NCBI GenBank assembly: GCA_937925855.1
Contig: CALAMO010000056.1
Location: 1-53,295 of the forward strand
DNA: 53,295 bases
DNA from: an uncultured Thiotrichaceae bacterium
GTDB taxonomy: Bacteria; Pseudomonadota; Gammaproteobacteria; Thiotrichales; Thiotrichaceae
Reading direction: 5' to 3'
Of this stretch, positions 1-11,068 are shown in pieces (the first letter of the stretch is position 1; every line of letters starts with the position of its first letter). The translations under genes and the position numbers were made by a program. Below the pieces are notes generated by a model. That model was given only the letters and a program-made list of their open reading frames with translations, had not been told where the DNA came from and did no database searches.

Positions 1-438
1 CCTGATGAATAAGGTATTAAGATAAAACACAACGGACAAAACAACCAAACATAAGGCGTTTGAGTGGTTGCCTGATGAATAAGGTATTAAGATATAGTCG
101 CGATTACGTGTACATACAAACATAAGGTTTGAGTGGTTGCCTGATGAATAAGGTATTAAGATTACAAACACTCTAGACATTGCAAGCGCTGCTAGTTTGA
201 GTGGTTGCCTGATGAATAAGGTATTAAGACGCAGTAGCCTTCTGACAAAAAACATGACGGCTTGTTTGAGTGGTTACCTGATGAATAAGGTATTAAGACT
301 CCTGAGTTCGCCATCATCCCCCATGGATTTGTTGTTTGAGTGGTTACCTGATGAATAAGGTATTAAGACCAACTATTATCTCTTCTAAGGACCACTTCAA
401 GTGTTTGAGTGGTTACCTGATGAATAAGGTATTAAGAT
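1..438 (+). CRISPR. CRISPR array, right-hand part, 36-bp repeats
   Basis: Six full repeats (58-93, 127-162, 195-230, 264-299, 334-369, 403-438) plus a partial repeat at 1-23 are separated by six spacers of 32-34 bp (24-57, 94-126, 163-194, 231-263, 300-333, 370-402). The repeat begins GTTTGAGTGG and ends AAGGTATTAAGAT or ...AAGAC. Its ATTAAGA(C/T) 3' end resembles the 8-nt crRNA 5' handle of type I/III repeats, so I infer transcription left to right, with the leader outside the window and the trailer at 438. Repeats 5-7 read GGTTACC where repeats 2-4 read GGTTGCC; the last base is T, T, C, C, C, T in repeats 2-7. No cas gene follows on the right, so the subtype cannot be assigned. Confidence 0.97.
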
Positions 439-747
439 CTTACAAGCCGTCTCATTAACCTTTCTCGCTGCAGTTAATCGGATGGTTTCGTCGCTCTCTC
501 TTTTCAAGGTACAAACAACATAAGATGGGGCGGGATCGGCTTAACTTATGGCAATCCAACGATCTACTCCAGTACGCACGTCAATCGACAAGCGAAACGC
601 CGCTTGAAAAATCTGTCAGGGAAAACCTTGCCTGATCATTAGCCACTGCTTACTAAGCTGGCAGTGGAAAAACCAGCAGAAGTGATACCGCAAACCCTTA
701 AACCAGATATAATCGCCCTATACTTTACCGAATTTAAGGAGCGCGCC
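439..747. other. intergenic region, CRISPR trailer side to thioredoxin-like gene
   Basis: About 309 bases without a convincing gene. It holds the sequence after the last CRISPR repeat and, at its right end, the probable promoter of the next gene. I see no tRNA, repeat or cas fragment here. A GTG at 664 could extend the downstream frame by 28 codons, but the ATG at 748 has the better ribosome binding site. Confidence 0.6.
684..713 (+). promoter_or_regulatory. probable sigma-70 promoter (-10 TATAAT)
   Basis: A perfect TATAAT lies at 708-713. The -35 region about 17 bases upstream (around 685-690) is poor. Transcription would start near 720, giving a leader of about 28 nt before the ATG at 748. 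That argues against the upstream GTG at 664 as the translation start. Confidence 0.5.
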
Positions 748-1323
748 ATGGCAGCTAAGGAATCGACCATGCATGAACTGGGAAGCAATGCGCCAGGGTT
801 TGCACTGCCGGAGCCTGCGACAGGTAACACGGTTGCGCTGGAGGATTTTGTGGGTCAACCGCTGTTGGTTGCGTTTATCTGCAATCACTGTCCTTTTGTT
901 GTGCTGATTCGGGAGGCTCTGGCGCAGCTCGCGAATGAGTATCAGGCCAAGGGGGTTGGTGTTGTTGCGATTAACGCTAATGACGTGGCTAATTACCCAG
1001 ATGACAGCCCGGATAAGATGGTGGCTGAAGTGCATAAAGCAGGTTATAGCTTCCCCTATCTGTACGACGAGTCACAGGCGGTGGCGCAGGCTTATCAAGC
1101 GGCCTGCACGCCCGATTTTTTCTTGTATGACAAACACCATCACCTGTTTTACCGCGGGCAGTTTGACAGTGCGCGACCCGGTAATGGGGTTGCCGCCACC
1201 GGCGAAGATTTGCGTAATGCGCTGGATGCCTTGCTGAAGGGTTTATACCCACCCAATGACCAGAAAGCCTCGTTGGGCTGTGGTATTAAGTGGAAAGCGG
1301 GTAATGAGCCAGATTATTTCTGA
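748..1323 (+). CDS. thioredoxin-like / peroxiredoxin-like (AhpC/TSA fold) protein
   Basis: A 191-aa protein with a thioredoxin fold of the peroxiredoxin-like type. Residues 17-50 show the opening of the fold, with FICNHCPFV at 43-51, a CxxC motif (C45, C48) at the usual redox position. This family is usually annotated 'thioredoxin family protein' and is thought to reduce disulfides or peroxides; the substrate is unknown. There is no signal peptide, so it is probably cytoplasmic. Start chosen at 748 because AAGGAG (736-741) is six bases upstream and a TATAAT box sits at 708-713. It stands alone, followed by trhO after 75 bp. Confidence 0.85.
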   Translation: MAAKESTMHELGSNAPGFALPEPATGNTVALEDFVGQPLLVAFICNHCPFVVLIREALAQLANEYQAKGVGVVAINANDVANYPDDSPDKMVAEVHKAGYSFPYLYDESQAVAQAYQAACTPDFFLYDKHHHLFYRGQFDSARPGNGVAATGEDLRNALDALLKGLYPPNDQKASLGCGIKWKAGNEPDYF

Positions 1324-1398
1324 TGCCTTGCGATCGTCAGCGCGCTGCCTGCTGCTGCCGACCGCTAATGATAACCTTGAGTATGATAGATAGTGGGA

Positions 1399-2358
1399 AT
1401 GAAAGTAGCTGCCTTTTATAAATTTATGGTGCTGGATGAACCCCAGCAGGTCGCACAACAGATTAAGGCGCTGCGTGAGCGCCATCCGGTGTTCGGCACG
1501 CTGATTGTGGCGGATGAAGGGGTGAATGCCACGCTGGCCGGTGACGATGAGACGCTGGCTGCTTTTATTGACGGCCTACAGCCGTGGTTTGGTGAATTAC
1601 AGCCGAAATATGCGCGCTGTGCGGACAACCCATTCCACCGCTTTAAGGTCAAACAAAAGCAGGAGATCGTGACCTTCCATAATAAAGAGGTGGGGCCACA
1701 TAAAACGGTGGGCACCTATGTTGCGCCGGAAGCATGGAATGAGCTGGTGCAGGCCGACGATGTATTGCTGCTGGATACGCGCAATAAATATGAAACGCAG
1801 ATTGGTATTTTTGCCGGAGCAGAAGACCCACAGGTCGACAGTTTCATGGCGTTTAAGACGTATTTGGACGCGGTGATTGATAAGGGCGAAGTCAAAAAAA
1901 TCGCCATGTACTGCACCGGTGGGATTCGCTGCGAGAAATCGACCGGCTATGCGCTGTCACGCGGGGTGGAGGCGGTATATCACCTGGAAGGCGGCATTCT
2001 CAATTACCTAGAGAAGGTGCCGCCGGAAGACAGCCTGTGGCAGGGGGAATGTTTTGTTTTCGACCACCGTGTCTCCGTGGATCATGCCTTGAATGCCGGC
2101 AGCTACGGCCTGTGCCACTCCTGTGGCTATCCGCTCTCAGCCCAAGATCAGCAGCACGCGCATTATGAAGACGGTGTGAGTTGCCATCTGTGTTTTGCCC
2201 AGACCAGCGCGCAGCAAAAAGCCCGTTTTCGGGAGCGTAAAAAGCAAATGGCACTGGCGGCGCAGCGTGGTGACAAGCATGTCGGGGCGGATATGCGCGA
2301 GCTGGGCGCGGCAAAGGTGGCCCACAAACGTGCATTGGCAGAACGCAGTGGTCCTTAG
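1399..2358 (+). CDS. trhO: tRNA uridine(34) hydroxylase TrhO (YceA family, rhodanese domain)
   Basis: A 319-aa protein of the TrhO/YceA family, which hydroxylates wobble uridine 34 in tRNA on the way to 5-carboxymethoxy- or methoxyuridine. The N-terminal part (about 1-95) is the acylphosphatase-like domain, the middle part (about 110-215) a rhodanese domain with the active loop YCTGGIRCEK (catalytic Cys about residue 172). The C-terminal part has a cysteine-rich region (CHSCGYP then CHLC) typical of the family. An ATG at 1399 and an in-frame GTG at 1393 are both possible starts with weak Shine-Dalgarno sequences; I chose the ATG because homologues begin near the conserved AAFYKF. Monocistronic, and convergent with dgoK. 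Confidence 0.93.
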   Translation: MKVAAFYKFMVLDEPQQVAQQIKALRERHPVFGTLIVADEGVNATLAGDDETLAAFIDGLQPWFGELQPKYARCADNPFHRFKVKQKQEIVTFHNKEVGPHKTVGTYVAPEAWNELVQADDVLLLDTRNKYETQIGIFAGAEDPQVDSFMAFKTYLDAVIDKGEVKKIAMYCTGGIRCEKSTGYALSRGVEAVYHLEGGILNYLEKVPPEDSLWQGECFVFDHRVSVDHALNAGSYGLCHSCGYPLSAQDQQHAHYEDGVSCHLCFAQTSAQQKARFRERKKQMALAAQRGDKHVGADMRELGAAKVAHKRALAERSGP

Positions 2359-2417
2359 TTAATGGCAGTTAACGACTTAACGCCCAACGAAATTGCTCTC
2401 TTATTCCGTTTTCCTAT

Positions 2418-3423
2418 TTATGCGGTACCTAAATAATGATAAGCCTGCCGCAGTCCCGCCAGCGTCATGGTTTCCGGGGCGTGCACCACCGTCTGGGTGC
2501 CGCTTTCTGTTCTGACAGCGCGCAGCGCGCGGGCATACAGTGTTGCCAGCGGCCCGCTGCCAATCAAATGAACGGTTTGCCCCTGCCAGTAGTGGCTTGT
2601 TCCCGCCAGTTCGCTGCCTAATAACAGCCCTGAAAGTTGGGCGCGTGCCGTCTGCGCCGCGAGTCCATTCAGTAAGCCCTGCGCGCGCAGTCGAAAAACG
2701 CTGCTTAACAGCTGTGCAGGCTCGGCAATACCCTGCTGCACACCGCTTATAAAGGCGCTGTTATCCCATGCAGTGGTCGCAACGCTGTGCTTGAGTACGG
2801 AATGCTGACACAGCAGTGCAAACCATTCTCCAGTCATAAACGTGGCAAAATGGGTGAGTTGCCCATTCCGCAGCTTAACCCATTTACTATGAGTGCCCGG
2901 CAGACAGGCCGTCACCGCGTGTTCTGTGGGCTTTGTTTTGGCAGCAGTGAGCGGGCTATCGGCTTTAGGGTGTGCTAAGTGTTGCAGCAGTCCTGCTAGT
3001 TGTGTTTCCTCACCGCGCATCACATCGGCAGGCTCCGCCTGACTGACGCCTGGCAAGATAAAGACACGAATGCGCGGATCCGTATGCGCAATGGCGCGAA
3101 GCGGCTGGCGGCTCAAGGGCGCACAGGGCACCTGCTGATACGGGGCTTCACGCCAACCCTGTTTTGCCCCGACCATGCCGCAGGCCAAAACGCTGAGTGG
3201 CAAGCTGACGGCGGCCGCTAACCAGTCCGCAATCAGCCCTAATAAGACCGGTTCAAACGCCGTCGGACTGAGCGTGCTCATGCCCTCCGCCGATTGCGTC
3301 TCCGCTAACACGGTACCGTCATGCGCCATGGCATAAGCACGGACATGCGTTGTGCCCCAGTCCACGGCGACCCATTGGACTGCAGCTACTGTGGGTTGGA
3401 TTTGTTTAACCGAGCCTGTCATC

Positions 3424-3434
<11 letters not shown>
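2418..3434 (-). CDS. dgoK: 2-dehydro-3-deoxygalactonokinase (DgoK family)
   Basis: A 338-aa sugar kinase of the DgoK family, which phosphorylates 2-keto-3-deoxy-galactonate with ATP in the De Ley-Doudoroff galactonate route. Family signatures are the N-terminal phosphate loop VAVDWGTTHVRAYAM (about 22-36), LPGTHSKWV near the middle, FMTGEWFALL, and the late glycine-rich IGSGPLA. Length is close to the usual ~300 aa with a short N-terminal extra. The gene overlaps the end of roxA by 11 bp, so the two are probably cotranscribed from purB. No galactonate dehydratase, aldolase (dgoA) or transporter is nearby, so the true substrate in this organism is uncertain. Confidence 0.85.
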
Positions 3435-5776
<2,342 letters not shown>

Positions 5777-5921
5777 TCAAGGTGGCACATTATAGCGAAA
5801 ATAGTTTGTCGTAGCAGCAACGAAGCCGCATCAGAGTGTCGCTAGACGACGATGCCGCACCGATTAAGCCACACCCAACGCTGCGTTCATCGGCTCTATT
5901 GATTGTTATTTAACACCTTTA

Positions 5922-5936
5922 TAGGCTTGTGGCCTA
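5922..5936. repeat. perfect inverted repeat upstream of rpoE
   Basis: TAGGC-ttgtg-GCCTA is a perfect 5-bp inverted repeat with a 5-base spacer, about 66 bp before rpoE. It overlaps the stretch where a promoter is expected (TATATT-like bases follow at about 5950). It could be a small operator or hairpin, but a chance match is possible. I could not find a convincing sigma-E autoregulatory promoter in the 250-bp purB-rpoE gap. Confidence 0.3.
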
Positions 5937-6002
5937 CACTGTAGCATAATATATTGACCGGGCATGACCCCGCGCTGTTAATAATAAAGGAGTGAGGCCC
6001 GT

Positions 6003-6578
6003 ATGGGCGCAAACCAAACGGATCTTGAGCTGGTACGCCAAGTACAGTCAGGAGAAAAAAAATCTTTCGATGTTTTAGTGCTGAAATATCAGCACAAAGT
6101 CATCAATCTGATCATGCGCTATGTGCATGATCACGATGCTGCACAGGATGTCGCGCAGGAGGCCTTCATTAAGGCTTACCGTGGCCTGAAAAATTTCCGT
6201 GGAGACGCCGCGTTTTATACCTGGTTATACCGGATTGCGATTAATACGGCGAAAAATCACCTGGTTTCACAGGGTCGGCGCGCACCCGCAACAGATATAG
6301 ATGCAGAAGAAGCGGAACAATATGGGGGGGAGTCTGCTCTAAAGGAATACGGCACCCCTGAGCGTGAGGCGCTGAAAGATGAAATTCAGCTGGCCATCAG
6401 TGCTGCGATTGAGGCGCTGCCTGGTGATTTACGCACGGCGATCGTGCTCCGTGAACTCGAAGGCATGAGTTACGACGCAATAGCAGTGACAATGGAGTGC
6501 CCGATAGGTACCGTACGTTCACGGATTTTTCGTGCGCGTGAAGCGATTGACAAGGTATTACAGCCACTGATCAATTAA
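6003..6578 (+). CDS. rpoE: RNA polymerase sigma-E factor (AlgU/RpoE)
   Basis: A 191-aa ECF sigma factor of the RpoE/AlgU group, which directs transcription of envelope-stress genes. Region 2 is seen around residues 25-90 (AQDVAQEAFIKAYRGLKNFR, then FYTWLYRIAINTAKN), and region 4 around 130-185 (LRTAIVLRELEGMSYDAIA, GTVRSRIFRAREA). AAAGGAGTGAGG lies before the ATG. It is followed by rseA, rseB and rseC, the standard operon in which the anti-sigma factor and its partner keep RpoE inactive until envelope proteins misfold. Confidence 0.98.
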   Translation: MGANQTDLELVRQVQSGEKKSFDVLVLKYQHKVINLIMRYVHDHDAAQDVAQEAFIKAYRGLKNFRGDAAFYTWLYRIAINTAKNHLVSQGRRAPATDIDAEEAEQYGGESALKEYGTPEREALKDEIQLAISAAIEALPGDLRTAIVLRELEGMSYDAIAVTMECPIGTVRSRIFRAREAIDKVLQPLIN

Positions 6579-6613
6579 TAAGATCGGGGTTGCGCTTTGG
6601 ACTAGGTGAAACT

Positions 6614-7255
6614 ATGAATACGAGTAAACAGGAATACCTTTCGGCCCTGTTGGACGATGAGGCCGGTGCATTTGAGCGTGCCAGATTACTGACCGAGTTG
6701 AAACAGGACGATGAACTTGGCCAGAAGCTTAATCGCTATGCCTTAATGGGTGAGGCAATGCGGACTAAGCAAGGCGTCGTGCCGAGTGATAGCCGCGACT
6801 TTTTAGCGGGGATTCAGGTCGCGCTGGCCGCAGAGCCGGAATACACTGAGGCAGTGGTACAGCTTGCTGATAAAGCGGCGGCCCGCAGCAAAAGCTGGCG
6901 TCATTATGCCATGGGTTTTGGGGCGGCTGCTTCGGTAGCGATGGCGGCGCTGGTGGGAGTGTGGCTGCTGTCATCCACTGATTCAATGCCGTCTGCTGAG
7001 CAGACGGTTAACGCAACGGCCACTAAGGCAACGCCTGCGACGGTGCGGCTACAAACCGCGCGTGCTGGTGAAGCGGCGACCGAGCGTCCGCTGCGGCGAA
7101 TTAATCTGGCTGATTCATCACGTATTCGACAAGATAATCAGCATATGGATCACGCGACCCGCGATGCGCTCAAGCAGTATGTCACACTGCATATGCAGCA
7201 CCGGGCCAATAACAGTGTTATCACTTCAATTCAGGCATCTGCTTACTCACAATGA
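6614..7255 (+). CDS. rseA: anti-sigma-E factor RseA (MucA)
   Basis: A 213-aa single-pass inner membrane anti-sigma factor. The N-terminal anti-sigma domain (KQEYLSALLDDEAGAFE, about 5-21) binds RpoE in the cytoplasm. A transmembrane helix follows at about 98-120 (AMGFGAAASVAMAALVGVWL), and the remaining ~90 residues are periplasmic, where DegS/RseP-type proteases would cut. Start at 6614 chosen for AGGTGA six bases upstream; an in-frame TTG at 6590 would add eight residues. The stop overlaps the rseB start as ATGA. Confidence 0.95.
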   Translation: MNTSKQEYLSALLDDEAGAFERARLLTELKQDDELGQKLNRYALMGEAMRTKQGVVPSDSRDFLAGIQVALAAEPEYTEAVVQLADKAAARSKSWRHYAMGFGAAASVAMAALVGVWLLSSTDSMPSAEQTVNATATKATPATVRLQTARAGEAATERPLRRINLADSSRIRQDNQHMDHATRDALKQYVTLHMQHRANNSVITSIQASAYSQ

Positions 7256-8157
7256 TTAGGACAAACACTAGGATTAAACAGCCCTTGGGTACCATGGTCG
7301 GTTTGCTGATCTTGCTGCCGTTTTGGACGACATCGGCTGTCGCGAACCAGGCAGAAGAGCTATTGCGCACGATGCAGTCTGCGGTGCATTCATTGAGCTA
7401 CAGCGGTAAACTGGTCTTCGCACGCGGCAGCGAGCTGGCGGAATATCGAATTGAACACCAGCCTGGGCAGGGCAGCGGCTCTTCTGAAACAGTAATTAAG
7501 CTCAACAAAGGCGACGTGGCGCAAAGTGGAGCACAGCAGTTTTCGCTGCTTAATTCCAGCAGTCTACGTTTGCCTGACCAGCAGGCTTACCGCATTGACC
7601 TCGGCGGGGACGCACAGATTGCCAACCACGCCTGTAAAATCGTTGTGGTCCGGCCCAAGGATAAAATGCGTTACCTGCATCGCTACTGCATTAGTCCAGA
7701 GACCGGTATGCTGCTACGTTATTCTGTGATGAACCGGCAGCAGCAGTTGTTAGAACAATTCATGTTCACACAGCTTGTGATGGCAGCAGGCAACATTCCA
7801 CAGCAGCAAGCTCAGACACAGCAGCAAGCTCAGACACAGCAGCAGGCACAGCCAGCCAATTTACCCGCAGCCTGGGATTTCAGCGCTTTACCGCTGGGTT
7901 TTAGCGTCAACCAGGTGAAGGAGCTGCCCGGTAAAGCCGATGCTTATCAGATTATTCTATTTGATGGCCTAACGTTTGTTTCTGTTTTTATCGAGCCGGG
8001 CGACGTGCAGGTATCCAGACAAAAACAATTACCGGCTTCAGGTGCTACGAATATTTTGACCCGAAAAACGGCTAGCCACACCGTGACGCTGGTCGGCGAG
8101 GTTCCGCGCGAGACCTTACACGCTATTCAGAAAGACTTAAGGCACGCTACCCCATAA
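7252..8157 (+). CDS. rseB: sigma-E regulatory protein RseB (MucB)
   Basis: A 301-aa periplasmic protein that binds the periplasmic part of RseA and protects it from proteolysis. An N-terminal signal peptide (hydrophobic segment GLLILLPFWTTSAVA, cleavage near residue 32) precedes the MucB/RseB large domain (about 33-180) and small C-terminal domain (about 205-300). The two are joined by a glutamine-rich linker of three QQQAQ(T/P) hexapeptides encoded by an 18-bp tandem repeat (7801-7854). Starts inside the rseA stop (ATGA), indicating translational coupling. Confidence 0.94.
   Translation: MIRTNTRIKQPLGTMVGLLILLPFWTTSAVANQAEELLRTMQSAVHSLSYSGKLVFARGSELAEYRIEHQPGQGSGSSETVIKLNKGDVAQSGAQQFSLLNSSSLRLPDQQAYRIDLGGDAQIANHACKIVVVRPKDKMRYLHRYCISPETGMLLRYSVMNRQQQLLEQFMFTQLVMAAGNIPQQQAQTQQQAQTQQQAQPANLPAAWDFSALPLGFSVNQVKELPGKADAYQIILFDGLTFVSVFIEPGDVQVSRQKQLPASGATNILTRKTASHTVTLVGEVPRETLHAIQKDLRHATP
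7801..7854 (+). repeat. 18-bp tandem repeat x3 within rseB
   Basis: Two identical 18-bp units, CAGCAGCAAGCTCAGACA (7801-7818 and 7819-7836), are followed by a diverged third unit (7837-7854). The unit keeps the reading frame and encodes QQQAQT. It lies in the interdomain linker of RseB, where copy-number change would alter only linker length. Confidence 0.95.
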
Positions 8158-8267
8158 TCAATTTGATTAAAATACAATCAATTGATCGGCAATAAAGCAA
8201 TCACCGCATACGGGTAGGACGGTAAGCTTGCGACTTGCGCACTAATAATAATAACCGGAATAAAAAA

Positions 8268-8771
8268 ATGATTGAACAAACCGCCAAAGTAGTCAGCATC
8301 AAACAAGGTTACGCCTGGGTTTTGCCCGCAGTCAGCAAAGATTGTGCTTCCTGTCAGGCGATGCAGCCCGCCAGTGCTCAAACCGCTAAATCATGCGCGA
8401 CAGCCGGTTTGTTTAATTTCTTTAGACCAAACACTGAAAAGCTCTATGCGGCCAATCCGGTGCATGCCAAGCCCGGCGACGAGGTGGTGATTGGTATGCA
8501 GGCTAACACGCTATTAATGTATTCAGCCTTTGCCTATCTGCTGCCTCTGTTGAGCATGATTTTGTTTGCGCTGCTAGGAAAAGAAGTGTTTATTGCACTG
8601 AGTTTGCATGCTGATGCCGGGGCTATCTTAGCCGGGGTATGTGGCTTATGGGGCGGCCTGCATCTCTCGGCATGGCAGGCAGCACGCATTGCACGCTCTG
8701 ACAACAGCCAGCCGGTTATTTTACGCCTCAAGGAACAGGCGATTATGCCACTCCAAATATCTTCGCCCTAA
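8268..8771 (+). CDS. rseC: SoxR-reducing system / sigma-E regulatory protein RseC
   Basis: A 167-aa inner membrane protein of the RseC family. It has an N-terminal soluble part with cysteines C26, C29 (CASC) and C43, then two transmembrane helices at about 83-103 and 115-135. RseC is linked to sigma-E control and, as part of the Rsx/Rse system, to reduction of SoxR. Start taken at the ATG at 8268 (MIEQTAKVV, matching the family N-terminus) rather than an upstream TTG. It is separated from rseB by 110 bp, and its last 29 bases overlap the 3' end of the convergent uvrB. Confidence 0.92.
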   Translation: MIEQTAKVVSIKQGYAWVLPAVSKDCASCQAMQPASAQTAKSCATAGLFNFFRPNTEKLYAANPVHAKPGDEVVIGMQANTLLMYSAFAYLLPLLSMILFALLGKEVFIALSLHADAGAILAGVCGLWGGLHLSAWQAARIARSDNSQPVILRLKEQAIMPLQISSP

Positions 8772-10785
8772 TCAAACCAATTTCATCGCGCACGCCTGCC
8801 GCTTCCTCAAATTCCAGATTCTTAGCGTGCTGCATCATTTTTTCTTCCAGCTTTTTAATTTTCTTCACGGCCTGATCGGGGGACATCGCTTTGTAGTTAG
8901 CGGCCTCTTCGGCCACGGCTGATACTTCGCGCCCGCGACGAGTTTTGCTTTTGCCGCGCGCCGCATTGGCATAGGCCCCTTCCATCACGTCAGCAATGCG
9001 CTTCTTAATGGTTTGTGGCGTAATATTATGCGCCTGATTAAATTCGATCTGTTTTTGGCGTCTGCGATTGGTTTCATCGATGGCAGCTTTCATAGAGCGC
9101 GTAATGCTGTCCGCATACAGAATAGCCCTGCCTTCAGCATTACGCGCAGCGCGGCCAATGGTTTGAATGAGCGAGCGTTCTGAGCGTAGAAAACCTTCCT
9201 TGTCCGCATCCAGAATCGCCACTAAAGATACTTCCGGTATATCTAACCCTTCCCGCAACAGATTAATACCGACTAGGACATCAAATTCACCCCTGCGCAG
9301 ATCACGAATGATCTCTACCCGTTCCACCGTATCAATATCTGAATGCAGGTAGCGTACCTTAATGCTATGTTCCATCAGGTAATCGGTCAGGTCTTCTGCC
9401 ATGCGCTTGGTCAGGGTCGTGACCAGCACGCGCTCATTTTTAGCGGCGCGTATATTGATTTCTGACATCACATCATCGACCTGTGACATCACCGGGCGGA
9501 TTTCCACCTGTGGGTCGAGCAGCCCGGTTGGGCGAACCACCTGCTCGGCAACGTTATCGGAATGCTCCTGCTCATAATTTCCCGGTGTGGCAGAGACATG
9601 AATAGCCTGGGTCAGCATGGTTTCAAATTCATCAAACTTCAGCGGCCGATTATCCAGCGCAGAGGGCAGGCGAAAGCCATACTCCACCAGCGTAGTTTTA
9701 CGCGAGCGGTCACCCTTGTACATGCCGCCAAACTGGGGCACGGTCACATGCGACTCATCGATAAAAACCAAAGCATTCTTGGGTAAATAATCAAATAAAC
9801 AGGGCGGTGGCTGGCCGTCAGCACGCCCAGATAAATAGCGGGAATAATTCTCAATCCCGGAGCAGTAGCCGGTTTCCATAATCATTTCCATATCGTATAC
9901 CGTGCGCTGCTCCAGGCGCTGTGCTTCAACCAGCTTGCCGTTGTCGCGCATTTTATCCAGCTGTTCTTTTAACTCATCTTTAATGTGATCCACCGCGCCT
10001 AACAACACTTCACGCGGCGTGACATAGTGTGTTTTTGGATAGACGGTAAGACTGGGCACGCGGCGTAATACCTCGCCAGTCAACGGGTCGAAATAGCTGA
10101 GCTGTTCAATTTCATCATCAAACAGTTCGATGCGCACGGCCTCCTTATCCGATTCAGCGGGATGCACATCGATGACCTCGCCGCGTACCCGGAAGGTACC
10201 GCGCTGTAAGTCCAAATCGTTGCGAGTGTACTGCAACTCCGCCAGACGGCGCAGGATACTGCGCTGGTTAATCTGGTCGCCTCGCGCCAAAATGAGGCGC
10301 ATTTTTAGGTAAAATTCTGGGTCGCCTAGGCCATAAATAGCCGATACGGTGGCGACGATAATCACATCGGGCCGTTCAAACAAATTGCGCGAAGCCAGCA
10401 GGCGCATTTGTTCGATATGCTCATTGACCGAGGCGTCCTTTTCTATAAATAAATCACGGGAAGCGACATAAGCTTCGGGTTGATAGTAGTCGTAATAGGA
10501 AACGAAATACTCCACAGCATTGTCGGGGAAGAACTCTTTCATCTCACCATAGAGCTGTGCGGCCAAGGTTTTATTGTGCGCCAGAATAATGGCTGGGCGC
10601 TGAGTTTGCTGGATGACATTGGCGATGGTAAAGGTTTTACCTGAACCCGTCACACCCAGCAGTGTTTGATGCAGCAGGCCATCCTGCAGACCTTCGACCA
10701 GTGATTTAATGGCCCTTGGCTGGTCGCCTGCCGGTTGGTAGCCCGTCTGAAGCCGGAAGGATTGGGTGTTGGGCACTGCTGTCAT
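8743..10785 (-). CDS. uvrB: excinuclease ABC subunit UvrB
   Basis: A 680-aa UvrB, the damage-verifying helicase-like subunit of nucleotide excision repair. Motifs include Walker [11 protein letters not shown] (about 43-52), the beta-hairpin region [11 protein letters not shown] (about 98-108), the DESH motif ([11 protein letters not shown]), helicase motif VI ([12 protein letters not shown]) and a C-terminal UVR domain that contacts UvrC ([16 protein letters not shown]). Full family length. I found no LexA-type SOS box (CTG-N10-CAG) in the ~150 bp upstream, unlike E. coli uvrB. Confidence 0.99.
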   Translation of the reverse strand: MTAVPNTQSFRLQTGYQPAGDQPRAIKSLVEGLQDGLLHQTLLGVTGSGKTFTIANVIQQTQRPAIILAHNKTLAAQLYGEMKEFFPDNAVEYFVSYYDYYQPEAYVASRDLFIEKDASVNEHIEQMRLLASRNLFERPDVIIVATVSAIYGLGDPEFYLKMRLILARGDQINQRSILRRLAELQYTRNDLDLQRGTFRVRGEVIDVHPAESDKEAVRIELFDDEIEQLSYFDPLTGEVLRRVPSLTVYPKTHYVTPREVLLGAVDHIKDELKEQLDKMRDNGKLVEAQRLEQRTVYDMEMIMETGYCSGIENYSRYLSGRADGQPPPCLFDYLPKNALVFIDESHVTVPQFGGMYKGDRSRKTTLVEYGFRLPSALDNRPLKFDEFETMLTQAIHVSATPGNYEQEHSDNVAEQVVRPTGLLDPQVEIRPVMSQVDDVMSEINIRAAKNERVLVTTLTKRMAEDLTDYLMEHSIKVRYLHSDIDTVERVEIIRDLRRGEFDVLVGINLLREGLDIPEVSLVAILDADKEGFLRSERSLIQTIGRAARNAEGRAILYADSITRSMKAAIDETNRRRQKQIEFNQAHNITPQTIKKRIADVMEGAYANAARGKSKTRRGREVSAVAEEAANYKAMSPDQAVKKIKKLEEKMMQHAKNLEFEEAAGVRDEIGLIRAKIFGVA

Positions 10786-11068
10786 GAGCTGAGTCTTTTT
10801 GAAGAGATGGCTTTAGTGTAGCCTTATCATTTTGGGCGATAAAGTGGGTATGTGAAATTTCGGTGAATTATAAAGGATTGATGGCTGCTGGTATTCACTG
10901 GCGCGCTAGATTGATGAGTACTGCTGTAGCTCATGCTAGGCATTGATAGGGATAACAAAAAATTTTCTGCAAACCCGCCTCCATTTGTACATTTTTTGCT
11001 TTTTAAATGACTTAATCGGCGTACACTGCGCGCCTTTCAGACGCATTAAAAAAAAGTTCTTTCCAGGC

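Noticed and set aside
10786-10942. LexA/SOS box upstream of uvrB
   Set aside because: No CTG-N10-CAG palindrome found on either strand of the 150-bp leader.
10943-11068. N-terminal extension of the first SulP gene
   Set aside because: The 42 extra residues precede the family start and are unlike SulP N-termini; the ATG at 11069 is preferred.
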